NCBI RefSeq assembly: GCF_019104745.1
Contig: NZ_JAHRWL010000001.1
Span: forward strand, 496,001-560,000
Length of the DNA stretch: 64,000 nucleotides
DNA from: Thalassococcus arenae
GTDB lineage: Bacteria; Pseudomonadota; Alphaproteobacteria; Rhodobacterales; Rhodobacteraceae
Direction of reading: 5' to 3'
In this document: in pieces, positions 36,026 to 47,066 of the stretch
Numbering within the stretch: position 1 is the stretch's first letter
How the letters are laid out: each line of letters begins with the position of its first letter
Notes under the pieces: generated by a model
Seen by the model: the letters and a program-made list of their open reading frames with translations, nothing else
Database searches by the model: none
What the model was told of the DNA's origin: nothing
Program-made: the position numbers and the translations under genes

Positions 36026-36826
36026 TCATACCCTCCCCATCGCAAAACCCTTGGCGATATAGTTGCGCACGAAATAGATCACGATGGCGCCCGGGATGAT
36101 CGTCAGCGTCCCGGCTGCGGCCAACAGGCCCAGTTCGTAGCCCGCGCTTGACGCGGTGCGGGTCATCGTCGCGGCAATCGGCTTGGCCTCGACCGCGGTC
36201 AGGGTCTTGGCCAGCAACAGTTCGACCCACGAGAACATGAAGCAGAAGAACGCCGCCACGCCGACGCCCGCGCGGATCGTCGGGATGAAGATCGACGTGA
36301 AGAAACGCCAGAACGGGTAGCCGTCGACATAGGCTGTTTCGTCCAGTTCCTTGGGCACGCCGCGCATGAACCCTTCGAGAATCCAGACCGCCAGCGGGAT
36401 GTTGAACAGGCAATGCGCCAGTGCAACGGCCAGGTGTGTGTCGAAGATGCCGATGGCCGAATAGAGCTGGAAGAACGGCAGCGCAAAGACCGCCGCCGGC
36501 GCCATCCGGTTGGTCAGCAGCCAGAAGAAGAGGTGCTTGTCGCCGATGAAATGATAGCGCGAAAAGGCGTAGGCCGCGGGCAAGGCGACGGTGATCGAGA
36601 TCACCGTGTTCAGCGTCACGTAGATAATCGAGTTGATATAGCCCCAGTACCATGTCGGATCGGTAAAGATCGTGCGATAGGCGTCCAGCGTGAAGCTTTG
36701 CGGAAACAGCGAGAACCCAGCGAGGATCTCGTTCGTGGGCTTGAAGCTCATCGTGACCAGCCAGTAGATCGGCAGCATCAGGAAGGCGATGTAGAGGATC
36801 GGAACCAGGTATTTCAGACGCATCAT
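36026..36826 (-). CDS. glpQ: Glycerol-type ABC transporter permease
   Basis: A 266-residue MalG-type permease with six membrane segments and an EAA-like loop beginning KELDETAYVDGYPFWRFFTS. It closely fits GlpQ of the rhizobial glycerol importer. It follows glpP by 7 nt and precedes glpU. Confidence 0.85.
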   Translation of the reverse strand: MMRLKYLVPILYIAFLMLPIYWLVTMSFKPTNEILAGFSLFPQSFTLDAYRTIFTDPTWYWGYINSIIYVTLNTVISITVALPAAYAFSRYHFIGDKHLFFWLLTNRMAPAAVFALPFFQLYSAIGIFDTHLAVALAHCLFNIPLAVWILEGFMRGVPKELDETAYVDGYPFWRFFTSIFIPTIRAGVGVAAFFCFMFSWVELLLAKTLTAVEAKPIAATMTRTASSAGYELGLLAAAGTLTIIPGAIVIYFVRNYIAKGFAMGRV

Positions 36827-36833
36827 CCAGCCC

Positions 36834-37697
36834 TCAGTTCAGGTCGTCTTTGGTCATGACGGTGTAGAACACCCATGACACCAGCAGCGTGATGGCAAAG
36901 TAGATCAGCGACATCGCCGCCGCCGGACCCAGGTCGAATTGCCCAAGCGCGATCTTGACCAGATCGATCGACAGCAGCGTGGTCGAGTTGCCCGGTCCCC
37001 CGCCGGTCAGCACGAAGGGTTCGGTGTAGATGTTGAAGCTGTCCATGAAGCGCAGAAGGATCGCGATGGTCAGGACGTTCTTCATCTTGGGCAACTGGAT
37101 GAACCGGAACACCGCCCAGTTCGAGGCGCCATCGATCTTGGCCGCCTGGTAATAGGCGTCGGGGATCGACACCAGTCCGGCATAGCTGAGCAGCACCACC
37201 AGCGAGGTCCAGTGCCAGACATCCATCGTGATGATCGTCACCCAGGCCGCCACCGGGTCCTGCGTCATGTCATAGTCGATGCCCAGGACGTGGTTCAGCG
37301 TGTAGCCCAGCAGGCCGATATCGGGCAATGCGAAGATGTTCCACATCGCGCCCACCACGTTCCACGGGATCAGCATCGGCAGCGCCATCAGCACCAGGCA
37401 GACCGGCACCCAGAAACCCTGGCGCGGCATGCACAGCGCGATGGCGATGCCCAGCGGCACCTCGATGATCAGGATCAGCGCGGTGAAGAAGAACTGCCGC
37501 CCGAGCGCGGCATGGAACCGTTCGGATTGCAGGATCTGCTGGAACCAGTCCAGCCCCTGCCAGAAAAAGACGTTGTCGCCGAAGGTTTCCTGCACCGAGT
37601 AGTTGACCACCGTCATCATCGGGATCAGCGCGTTGAACGCCACCAGGATCAGGACGGGCAGAACCAGGAACCAGGCACGGTTGTTCTGGGTTTTCAT
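36834..37697 (-). CDS. glpP: Glycerol-type ABC transporter permease
   Basis: A 287-residue MalF-type permease with six segments and the EAA loop QAAKIDGASNWAVFRFIQLP. It forms the channel with GlpQ. It overlaps the glpT stop by 4 nt. Confidence 0.85.
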   Translation of the reverse strand: MKTQNNRAWFLVLPVLILVAFNALIPMMTVVNYSVQETFGDNVFFWQGLDWFQQILQSERFHAALGRQFFFTALILIIEVPLGIAIALCMPRQGFWVPVCLVLMALPMLIPWNVVGAMWNIFALPDIGLLGYTLNHVLGIDYDMTQDPVAAWVTIITMDVWHWTSLVVLLSYAGLVSIPDAYYQAAKIDGASNWAVFRFIQLPKMKNVLTIAILLRFMDSFNIYTEPFVLTGGGPGNSTTLLSIDLVKIALGQFDLGPAAAMSLIYFAITLLVSWVFYTVMTKDDLN

Positions 37698-38770
37698 TGC
37701 GCGACCTCCGTTGCCAGCCAGCCGTCGGCGTAAAGGCGGGTCTGGTGCGGAGCGAAGGACAGATGCACCTCGGCGCCCTGTTCCGGCACCGGACCGGTGA
37801 TGATGGCGGAAACCGGCGTGTCGCCCACGACGGCTTCTACCACGCTGTAGCGGCCGACATCGGCGGCCTTGCGGACCCGTGCGGCGATGCCCGCGTCGGC
37901 GATATCGACGAATTCCGGGCGGATGCCGATTTCCAGCTTGCCGGACGCGCCCTTTCGCACCGCGCCTTCCAGGGCCACGGCCTGTCCCTGGAAGAAGGCC
38001 CCGCCGTCGCGCAGTTCCGCGGGCAGCACGTTCATGCCGGGCGAGCCGATGAAATGGCCGACAAAGGTATGTGCCGGGCGCTCGAACAATTCGACCGGCG
38101 TGCCGATCTGCACCACCTCGCCGTCCTGCATCACCACGACCTGGTCGGCAAAGGTCAGCGCCTCGGTCTGGTCATGGGTGACGTAGATCATCGTCAGGGC
38201 AGTTTTCTGATGCAGTTCCTTGAGCTTGGAGCGCAGCTTCCATTTGAGATGCGGGTCGATCACCGTCAGCGGTTCGTCGAACATCACCACGTTGACATCG
38301 TCGCGCACGAGGCCCCGCCCCATCGACAGCTTCTGCTTGTTGTCCGGCGCCAGACCCGAGGCACGACGATCCAGCATGTCGGTGACTTCCAGCATCTCGG
38401 CGATGGTCCGGACCCGGCGGTCGATCGTCGCCGCGTCCACGCCGCGGTTCTTCAGCGGAAAGGCCAGGTTGTCGTAGACGCTCATCGTGTCGTAAATCAC
38501 CGGAAACTGGAACACCTGGGCGATGTTGCGCGCCTCGGGGGTCAGTTCGGTGACATCCTTGTCGTCGAACAGCACGCGGCCTTCGGACGGGATGAGCAGG
38601 CCCGAGATGATGTTCAGCAGCGTGGACTTGCCGCAGCCAGACGGACCCAGAAGTGCATAGGCACCGCCGTCTTCCCAATCGACGTCGATCTGTTTCAGAG
38701 CGTAGTCGTCAGGCCCCTTGGGTGCGTCCATGTAGCTGTGGCGCAGCTTGGAAAGTGTGATCTTTGCCAT
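37694..38770 (-). CDS. glpT: Glycerol-type ABC transporter ATPase (degenerate signature)
   Basis: A 358-residue MalK-type ATPase. Walker A GPSGCGKS near 39, Walker B VVMFDEP and H-loop VTHDQTEA are intact. The signature expected as LSGGQ reads LAPDNKQKLSMGRG, so the signature Gly residues are gone, and the D-loop is TVID rather than SNLD. A C-terminal regulatory domain with IGIRPEFV is present. It lies 9 nt after glpS; the two proteins probably form a heterodimer in which GlpS supplies the working signature. Confidence 0.87.
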   Translation of the reverse strand: MAKITLSKLRHSYMDAPKGPDDYALKQIDVDWEDGGAYALLGPSGCGKSTLLNIISGLLIPSEGRVLFDDKDVTELTPEARNIAQVFQFPVIYDTMSVYDNLAFPLKNRGVDAATIDRRVRTIAEMLEVTDMLDRRASGLAPDNKQKLSMGRGLVRDDVNVVMFDEPLTVIDPHLKWKLRSKLKELHQKTALTMIYVTHDQTEALTFADQVVVMQDGEVVQIGTPVELFERPAHTFVGHFIGSPGMNVLPAELRDGGAFFQGQAVALEGAVRKGASGKLEIGIRPEFVDIADAGIAARVRKAADVGRYSVVEAVVGDTPVSAIITGPVPEQGAEVHLSFAPHQTRLYADGWLATEVAQ

Positions 38771-38779
38771 GTCCTGTCC

Positions 38780-39841
38780 TTACGCCGCACGGGTGCCGTC
38801 GGCACCGAAATAGAAGCAGTGCGACGGGTCCATGAAAAAGGTGTGATCCTCGCCGACGCGGTAGGGATGCACGCCATGCGACAGCGACACCCAGCTGTTG
38901 CCGCGCAGATCGAAATGCGCACTGCTTTCGGATCCGCTCAGCTCGGTCACTTGAACGCGACCCGTCAGCGGCACGAAGGCCTGTTCGGTCTGCACCGGAA
39001 GGATGTAGTTGGGTCGGATCGCGACGGTGTAGCGGCCGTCCGCCAGACCCGCGGCGTCACCGTCCGCTTGCCAGCTGATATCGCCCATCCGCATCTGTCC
39101 GCCCTGCTTGTCGACCGGGGCGATGTTGATCGGCGGGTCGGAAAAGACCTGCGCGGCGGGCAGGCTGCCGGGATCGCGGTAGATATGCGCGGTGCGGCCG
39201 AACTGGGTGACGCGGCCGTCCTGCATCAGCGCGGTGTAGCCGCCCAGCAAAAGCGCCTCTTCCGGCTCTGACGTGGCATAGACCACGACGGCTCCGCGGC
39301 CGGCGAAAAGCTCGGGCAGTTGTTCGCGCAATTCCTCGCGCAGCTTGTAGTCCAGGTTGGCCAGTGGCTCGTCCAGGAACACGGCCTTGCTGTCCTTGGC
39401 GATGGCACGGGCCAACGCCGTGCGCTGCTGTTGACCGCCCGACAATTCATGCGGTTTGCGGTGCAGCATCGGGCGCAGTTTCAACAGGTCTGCGGCCTTT
39501 TCGACGCGCCCCTGAATTTCGGATTTCGCAAGGCCCGCGACCTTGAGCGGCGAGGCGATGTTGTCATACACGCTCATGTGCGGGTAGTTGACGAAGAACT
39601 GGTGTACCAGGCTGATCTGGCGCTTTTGCGTGTTGAGCGCGGACACGTCTTCGCCGTCCATCACGATGCGGCCCGAAGCCAACGGATCGAGACCCGCCAT
39701 CAGCTTGATCAACGATGTCTTGCCCGATCCGGTCGGACCCAGCAGCACGTTGAAATGCCCGGTTTCCAGGGTCAGCGTCGTCGGCTTTATGTGCTGCACA
39801 CCGGCGACGGATTTGGTGATGTCGATGAGCTCAAGCGCCAT
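38780..39841 (-). CDS. glpS: Glycerol-type ABC transporter ATPase (altered H-loop)
   Basis: A 353-residue MalK-type ATPase with Walker A GPTGSGKT near 36, intact signature LSGGQQQR, Walker B VFLDEPLANLD, but the switch His is missing: the usual THDQ reads TSEP. This complements GlpT, which keeps the His but lost the signature. It is the first gene after the binding protein, separated by two hairpins. Confidence 0.87.
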   Translation of the reverse strand: MALELIDITKSVAGVQHIKPTTLTLETGHFNVLLGPTGSGKTSLIKLMAGLDPLASGRIVMDGEDVSALNTQKRQISLVHQFFVNYPHMSVYDNIASPLKVAGLAKSEIQGRVEKAADLLKLRPMLHRKPHELSGGQQQRTALARAIAKDSKAVFLDEPLANLDYKLREELREQLPELFAGRGAVVVYATSEPEEALLLGGYTALMQDGRVTQFGRTAHIYRDPGSLPAAQVFSDPPINIAPVDKQGGQMRMGDISWQADGDAAGLADGRYTVAIRPNYILPVQTEQAFVPLTGRVQVTELSGSESSAHFDLRGNSWVSLSHGVHPYRVGEDHTFFMDPSHCFYFGADGTRAA

Positions 39842-39863
39842 GATCGTTCCGGCTTGGTTGCGG

Positions 39864-39911
39864 CGCGGGCGAAGGCCCGCGAGAGGAGGCTGGGACCCGA
39901 AGGTCCCAGCC
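39864..39911 (-). terminator. Two tandem hairpins between glpV and glpS
   Basis: Stem 1: 39864-39870 with 39875-39881 (7 bp, 4-nt loop). Stem 2: 39888-39897 with 39902-39911 (10 bp, loop CGAA on the plus strand). Both lie in the 110-nt gap after the binding-protein gene and lack a T-run, so mRNA stabilisation or attenuation is more likely than full termination. Confidence 0.65.
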
Positions 39912-39951
39912 CGGTCGGCGGAATGACGACCCGCCAGGGAGTGACGTCAGC

Positions 39952-41688
<1,737 letters not shown>

Positions 41689-41895
41689 CTTGTCCTCCCA
41701 ATATATCGTTTGACCGGCTTCACGCCGGTGTGATGACCCTTGCAACTTGGTGACTTTCCGTCAACTAATTTTTTAGTAGATGGCCGCGCCCCCGGTCCCG
41801 GCGACGCAGTCGGCCGCGCGGTGCCCAGCCGCTTTTCCTTGATTTGTCGACGGTTTTTTGGCTCCCTCGCGGGCAGACGAGGGAGGGCGCATCGC

Positions 41896-42804
41896 ATGAA
41901 GGCCGGCGTTATCGGGATAGGCGACATGGGTTCGGGCCTTGCCCGCAACCTCATCAAAGCGGGGCTCGAAACCTGGGGAATCGATCTGCTGCCCAAGCGG
42001 ATGGCCGCTTTCGGCGATCTTGGTGGCCACCCTGCGGACTGCGTGGCCGAAGTCGGCGCCCATGCGGATGTCGTCTTTGTCATGGTGATGAACGGCGACC
42101 AGGCGAAGTCGGTGATCCTGGGCCCGGACGGTTTGCAAGGCAGCATGAAGCCGGGTGGCGTGGTGTTGCTGACGGCGACGATCAAGCCGCGCGAGGCGCG
42201 CGAGATCGGTGCGGCGCTCGACGGCAGCGGCCTGCATCTGATCGACAGCCCGGTTTCGGGCGGCTATCCCGGAGCGCAGTCGGGCACGCTGACGCTGATT
42301 GCCGCGGGCGAGGATGCGGCATTCGCCAGGGCGGCCCCGGCGATGGAGGCCGTGTCGTCGGTCATCCACCGCGTCGGCACGAAACCCGGTGACGGCCAGA
42401 CCGTCAAAGCCTGCCTGCAATCGCTGATCGGCGCGCAGTTTTCAGCCACCTTCGAAGCCGCTGCACTGGCCGCCAAGGCCGGTGTTCCGGGCGAGGTGAT
42501 CCTGAACGTCTTCTCGACCTCGTCGGCCGGTTGCGGGATCGTCAACAACGCCTTGCAGAAGATCATCGACCGACAGTTCGAGGGAACCGGCAGCCACATC
42601 AACACGATGCACAAGGATCTGACCATCTCGATGGGGCTGGGCGAGGAACTGGGCGTGCCGTTGCACACCGCCGCCGCGGCGATGCAGGTATTCCACGCGG
42701 GCCGCACGCGATATCCCGATGGCGACAACTGGGTCTGCACGCGGGTGATCGAAGATATCGTCGGCGCCGAGCTGCACCGCAATTCGGCCAAGAAAACCCG
42801 CTGA
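41896..42804 (+). CDS. NAD(P)-dependent beta-hydroxyacid dehydrogenase (threonate DH-like)
   Basis: A 302-residue member of the 3-hydroxyisobutyrate dehydrogenase family: GIGDMGSGLARNL for cofactor binding near residue 6, substrate loop DSPVSGGYPGAQSGTLT near 116, catalytic Lys in TVKACLQSLIGAQ near 175. Such enzymes oxidise L-threonate, tartronate semialdehyde or similar. ATG 41896 follows GGGAGG. It starts a three-gene group with a xylose-isomerase-type enzyme and a Gfo/Idh/MocA oxidoreductase, probably for a sugar acid or polyol. Confidence 0.82.
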   Translation: MKAGVIGIGDMGSGLARNLIKAGLETWGIDLLPKRMAAFGDLGGHPADCVAEVGAHADVVFVMVMNGDQAKSVILGPDGLQGSMKPGGVVLLTATIKPREAREIGAALDGSGLHLIDSPVSGGYPGAQSGTLTLIAAGEDAAFARAAPAMEAVSSVIHRVGTKPGDGQTVKACLQSLIGAQFSATFEAAALAAKAGVPGEVILNVFSTSSAGCGIVNNALQKIIDRQFEGTGSHINTMHKDLTISMGLGEELGVPLHTAAAAMQVFHAGRTRYPDGDNWVCTRVIEDIVGAELHRNSAKKTR

Positions 42805-42815
42805 GGGAGCGCGCC

Positions 42816-43679
42816 ATGAAACTGGGTGTCATCTGCGACGGCATAAGCCGCGACCTCGCCCACGCGGTCGATGTGATGGATGAATTCGGCCTGACCCATG
42901 CCGAACTGCAATTCGTCGGCGACACCGAGGTGGGCGACCATTCGGCGGAAGAGATCCGGGCCATCGACGCCCTGCTGCGCGACCGGGGCAAGCCGGTCTC
43001 GTGCCTTTCGCGCCACATCTTCGCGGGCATGACCAGGGACAACGTGCCGGGCGACGCGCTGCACACCCGACACATGGACGCGCTCAAGCGGGTGATCGGC
43101 ATGGCGCATGTTGTCGGCAGTCCGCTGGTGCGGATCATGACGCCGAAAAAGGAACAGATCCTGTGGGGCCACAACGGCGCCGAAAAATGGAACGTCGCCC
43201 ACGGCGCATGGGACGCGATGCTGCCACTGATCGCCCCCGCCTGCGACGTGGCGCGCGATGCCGGCGTGACGCTTGTGGTGGAAACCGGCAACGGCACGAT
43301 GGTCAACTCGAACTGGACGGCGCGCAAGCTGATCGACGATCTCGACGCCAAGGAGGTGCTCAGGGTGCTGTGGGACCCGGCCAACAATTGCTGGTGTCAC
43401 GAACGCGCCTGGCCGGACGGGTACGAGACGGTGAAGGACGGCTATCTCGGCCATGTCCACATCAAGGACGTGACGGTCGATACGCCGCGCGCCACGCTGC
43501 ATGTCCGGCGGATGGGAGACGGCCAACTGGCCGACCAATTCCAGGCCATCGCCGATGCGCTGCGCGCCGATGGCTATGACGGTGTGGTGAGTTTCGAGTC
43601 GGTCTACCACCCCGGCAATGGTGACTTCGAAGAAGGCTTCCGGCAATGCATCGACCGCTTCAAGTCGCATTTTGAGTAA
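42816..43679 (+). CDS. Sugar phosphate isomerase/epimerase-like TIM barrel
   Basis: A 287-residue protein of the xylose-isomerase-like TIM-barrel (AP endonuclease family 2) fold, with metal-type residues in TLVVETGNGTMV, WDPANNCW and GHVHIKDV. It starts 11 nt after the dehydrogenase stop, with GGGAGC upstream. It probably isomerises or epimerises a sugar or polyol intermediate; substrate unknown. Confidence 0.78.
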   Translation: MKLGVICDGISRDLAHAVDVMDEFGLTHAELQFVGDTEVGDHSAEEIRAIDALLRDRGKPVSCLSRHIFAGMTRDNVPGDALHTRHMDALKRVIGMAHVVGSPLVRIMTPKKEQILWGHNGAEKWNVAHGAWDAMLPLIAPACDVARDAGVTLVVETGNGTMVNSNWTARKLIDDLDAKEVLRVLWDPANNCWCHERAWPDGYETVKDGYLGHVHIKDVTVDTPRATLHVRRMGDGQLADQFQAIADALRADGYDGVVSFESVYHPGNGDFEEGFRQCIDRFKSHFE

Positions 43680-43680
43680 C

Positions 43681-44712
43681 GTGCGCCCTTCCATCGCCGT
43701 GTTCGGAGCCGGGCTGATCGGCCAGGCGCATATCCGACGCGTGACCGCGCAGGCCCGCCTGGCCGCCATTGTCGACCCGGCGCCCGCGGCACGGGCCTTG
43801 GCGAACGAACATGGCGCACCATGGTTTCCCGATCCCGAAAGCTACCTGTCCGGCCACCGTCCGGACGGCGCGATCATCGCCACGCCGAACCGATTGCACG
43901 AAGCGCATGGCCTGGCCTGCGCGGCGTCGGGAATCCCGATGCTGGTGGAAAAGCCGATCACCGCCGACACGGCCGGTGCCGCGCGGTTGGTGGACGCCGC
44001 CGAAAAGGCCGGCGTGCCGCTGCTGGTAGGTCATCACCGCCGGCACAATCCGCTGATCGACGCCGCGCGGGCGGCGATCGCGTCGGGCCGGTTGGGCGAT
44101 ATCGTGGCCGTGACCGCGCAGTTCTGGCTGTACAAGCCCGACGTCTATTTCGAACAGGGCTGGCGCCGCATGCCCGGTGCCGGTCCGGTCTTCATCAATC
44201 TCATCCACGATGTCGACCTGTTGCGATTTCTTTGCGGCGAAGTCAGCCAAGTGATGGCGATCGAGTCGAACGCCACACGCGGCTTCGATGTCGAGGATAC
44301 GACCGCCATCCTGATGCGTTTCGTCAATGGCGCGCTTGGTACCGTGACGGCATCCGACACGATCGTCGCGCCGTGGAGCTGGGAATTCACCGCCGGTGAA
44401 AACCCGGCCTATCCCCATGTGCCGATCCAAGCCTACAAGATCGGCGGAACGGACGCATCGCTGAGCATCCCCGACCTGACCCTCTGGCGGCACACGACCA
44501 TGAAGGGATGGTGGGAACCGATGGTCTCGGAAACCCTGCCCTACGCTGCGGCGGATCCGCTTGACCGGCAGATGGCACATTTCGTGGACGTGATCGCCGG
44601 TCGCGCCGTGCCGCTTGTCAGCGGCCGCGAAGCCCTGCGGACGCTGGCCCTTGTCGAAGCGATCAAACACGCCGCCGAGACCGGTGTGGTTCAGCCGCTG
44701 AACCCGGGCTGA
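43681..44712 (+). CDS. Gfo/Idh/MocA-family oxidoreductase
   Basis: A 343-residue NAD(P)-dependent sugar or inositol dehydrogenase: VFGAGLIGQAHI near residue 6, EKPI near 98 and the catalytic-type HDVDLLRFL near 180. The GTG at 43681 follows directly after the upstream stop; a TTG at 43672 overlapping that stop is the alternative. It completes the three-gene catabolic group. Confidence 0.8.
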   Translation: MRPSIAVFGAGLIGQAHIRRVTAQARLAAIVDPAPAARALANEHGAPWFPDPESYLSGHRPDGAIIATPNRLHEAHGLACAASGIPMLVEKPITADTAGAARLVDAAEKAGVPLLVGHHRRHNPLIDAARAAIASGRLGDIVAVTAQFWLYKPDVYFEQGWRRMPGAGPVFINLIHDVDLLRFLCGEVSQVMAIESNATRGFDVEDTTAILMRFVNGALGTVTASDTIVAPWSWEFTAGENPAYPHVPIQAYKIGGTDASLSIPDLTLWRHTTMKGWWEPMVSETLPYAAADPLDRQMAHFVDVIAGRAVPLVSGREALRTLALVEAIKHAAETGVVQPLNPG

Positions 44713-44790
44713 GCGACGGCGCGTGCAGCCTTGCTGCCGAAATACCGGGCATCCGTCCCGGTCAGTGTTCCGCACAGGCCGGAATGAAAA

Positions 44791-44806
44791 TTTACCAATT
44801 GATAAA
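44791..44806 (+). promoter_or_regulatory. RutR-like operator upstream of preT
   Basis: TTTACCAATTGATAAA resembles the RutR consensus TTGACCA-N2-TGGTCAA and matches a second copy at 49521-49536. It is 53 nt before the preT start, in the 146-nt gap, and likely overlaps the promoter. The TetR-family gene at 48788 is the natural ligand-responsive repressor. Confidence 0.65.
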
Positions 44807-44858
44807 ATTTCGACCTGTGGCATCATGCTTTCCGATCAGGAATGAACAGGAAACAGCC

Positions 44859-46184
44859 ATGACCAGCCCCCTGACCCCCGGTATCGCCGCAGGCCGTCTG
44901 AGCGCCGACGAGGTCGCCCGGAATTTCAGCGACCTGCACGCGCCGCTGGATGCGCACGAGGCGCTGGTGGCCGCGGATCGCTGCTATTTCTGCCACGACG
45001 CGCCGTGCATCACCGCCTGCCCGACCGACATCGACATTCCACTGTTCATTCGCCAGATCATGACCGGCACGCCCGAGGCGGCGGCGCGCACGATTCTGGA
45101 GCAGAATATCCTAGGGGGCATGTGCGCCCGCGTCTGCCCGACCGAAACCCTGTGCGAAGAAGCCTGCGTGCGCGAGGCAGCCGAAGGCAAACCGGTCGAG
45201 ATCGGGCGGCTTCAGCGCTTTGCCACCGATCGGCTCATGGACAAGGGCGAACATCCCTTCACCCGCGCCGCGTCCACGGGCAAGCGGGTTGCGGTGGTCG
45301 GCGCCGGCCCGGCGGGTCTGGCCTGTGCGCACCGTCTGGCAATGCATGGCCATGACGTGGTGATCTACGAGGCGCGGGCCAAACCGGGCGGGCTGAACGA
45401 ATTCGGCATCGCGGCCTACAAGTCCACCGACGATTTCGCGGCGCGCGAAGTGGACTGGCTGCTGCAGATCGGCGGGATCACGGTCGAGTACGACCGGGCC
45501 CTTGGGGATGCGATCACGCTGGACGCGTTGAAGGCCGAATTCGATGCGGTGTTCCTGGGCGTTGGCCTCGGCGGCGTGAACGCGCTTGGCGCTTCGGGCG
45601 AGAACCGCGACGGCGTAGCCGACGCGGTGGCCTTCATCGCCGACCTTCGTCAGGCCACCGATCTGACCACCCTGCCCGTCGGCCGCGACGTGGTCGTGAT
45701 CGGCGGCGGCATGACGGCGGTGGATGCGGCCGTGCAGTCGAAACTGCTGGGGGCGGAAAACGTCACCATCGTCTACCGGCGCGGTCGCGACCGCATGTCG
45801 GCCAGCCGCTACGAACAGGACCTCGCGGCGGCCAAGGGCGTGCGTATCCTGTGCAACCTTCAGCCGGTCGCGGTGCACGGCAACGGGGCTGCGACCGAGA
45901 TCGAGCTGGAATACACCGCCGACAGCGGCACAGGCTTGCGGGGCACCGGAGAAACGATCCGGCTGAAGGCCGACCAGGTCTTCAAGGCCATCGGCCAGAC
46001 CCTGACAGTGGATGGTGGCCTCAGGCTGGAGGGACGAAAGATCGCCGTCACCGGCGCGGGCCGCACCAGCGACCCGAAGGTCTGGGCCGGAGGCGATTGC
46101 ACGCCCGGCGAGGACCTGACCGTCGTTGCGGTCGCCGAAGGCCGCGACGCCGCCGAAGACATCCACAAGACCCTGACTTCGTGA
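44859..46184 (+). CDS. preT: NAD-dependent dihydropyrimidine dehydrogenase subunit PreT
   Basis: A 441-residue flavoprotein with N-terminal Fe-S cysteines (CYFCHDAPCITACP, CARVCPTETLCEEACV), an FAD site VVGAGPAGLACAHRL near 147 and an NADH site VIGGGMTAVDAAV near 285. With PreA it reduces uracil and thymine to the dihydro forms. The ATG at 44859 has AGGAAACAG before it. It opens the pyrimidine operon, with a methyltransferase gene between it and preA. Confidence 0.92.
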   Translation: MTSPLTPGIAAGRLSADEVARNFSDLHAPLDAHEALVAADRCYFCHDAPCITACPTDIDIPLFIRQIMTGTPEAAARTILEQNILGGMCARVCPTETLCEEACVREAAEGKPVEIGRLQRFATDRLMDKGEHPFTRAASTGKRVAVVGAGPAGLACAHRLAMHGHDVVIYEARAKPGGLNEFGIAAYKSTDDFAAREVDWLLQIGGITVEYDRALGDAITLDALKAEFDAVFLGVGLGGVNALGASGENRDGVADAVAFIADLRQATDLTTLPVGRDVVVIGGGMTAVDAAVQSKLLGAENVTIVYRRGRDRMSASRYEQDLAAAKGVRILCNLQPVAVHGNGAATEIELEYTADSGTGLRGTGETIRLKADQVFKAIGQTLTVDGGLRLEGRKIAVTGAGRTSDPKVWAGGDCTPGEDLTVVAVAEGRDAAEDIHKTLTS

Positions 46185-46227
46185 TATGGTGAGACCTTTC
46201 TCACATCGCATTTTCGGAGCCTGGGCC

Positions 46228-47052
46228 ATGACCGCGACCGAAGCCGCCGTTGCCGAGCACTACACCACCGGACAGTTGTTCGATCGCGTGATCGAGGCCC
46301 TGCGGGCCAACGGGGTCGATCCCGACAAGGCGACCGCAAGCGATCTCAAACTGGGGGATGAATTCCATACCGGCGGCGTCCTCGCCACCGACAACCTGCT
46401 GGAACAATTGACGATAACGCCCGATCTGCGTGTTCTCGACGTGGGGGCGGGAATCGGCGGCACGTCGCGCTACATCGCCGACCGGTTCGGAGCGCATGTG
46501 ACGGGTGTCGATCTGACACCGGAATTCGTCGAAACCGCGCGGCGTCTCAGCAGCCTGGTCGGGCTGGACCCGAAAACGGACTTTCACATCGGCAGCGCGT
46601 TGGAAATGCCGGTACCCGATGCCGGATTCGATCTGGCGGTGATGATGCATGTCGGCATGAACATCGCGGACAAGCCGGCCCTGCTGGCCGAAGTCGCCCG
46701 CACGTTGAAACCCGGTGGGCGCTTCGCGGTCTTCGACGTCATGCAGGGCGATCGGCCCGGCCCGCTGCAATTCCCGGTGCCATGGTCGACCGGCCCCGCG
46801 ACATCGTTCCTGGCGTCTCCGTCGCAATACGTTGCTGCGGCGACGGCCGCGGGATTGACGCTGGTACGGCAGACCGACCGCTCTGATTTCGCCAAGGCGT
46901 TCTTTGCCAAGGCCCTGTCGAAGCCACCCGCTGCGATGGGGATTCACCTGATGATGGGCAACACCGCACCCGAAAAATTCAAGAACTACGTCGCCAATCT
47001 CGAAACCGGCCGACTGTGCCCGGTCGAGATGATCTTCGACAAGACCCGCTGA
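46228..47052 (+). CDS. SAM-dependent methyltransferase
   Basis: A 274-residue class I methyltransferase with SAM motif VLDVGAGIGGTSRYIAD near 71, then GVDLTPEFVETA and LKPGGRFAVFDVM, the pattern of UbiE/sarcosine-type methyltransferases. It lies between preT (43-nt gap) and preA (14-nt gap), so it is cotranscribed with the dehydrogenase subunits. Pyrimidine reduction has no known methyl step; its substrate is unknown. Confidence 0.83.
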   Translation: MTATEAAVAEHYTTGQLFDRVIEALRANGVDPDKATASDLKLGDEFHTGGVLATDNLLEQLTITPDLRVLDVGAGIGGTSRYIADRFGAHVTGVDLTPEFVETARRLSSLVGLDPKTDFHIGSALEMPVPDAGFDLAVMMHVGMNIADKPALLAEVARTLKPGGRFAVFDVMQGDRPGPLQFPVPWSTGPATSFLASPSQYVAAATAAGLTLVRQTDRSDFAKAFFAKALSKPPAAMGIHLMMGNTAPEKFKNYVANLETGRLCPVEMIFDKTR

Positions 47053-47066
47053 AAGGACCTTTGACC

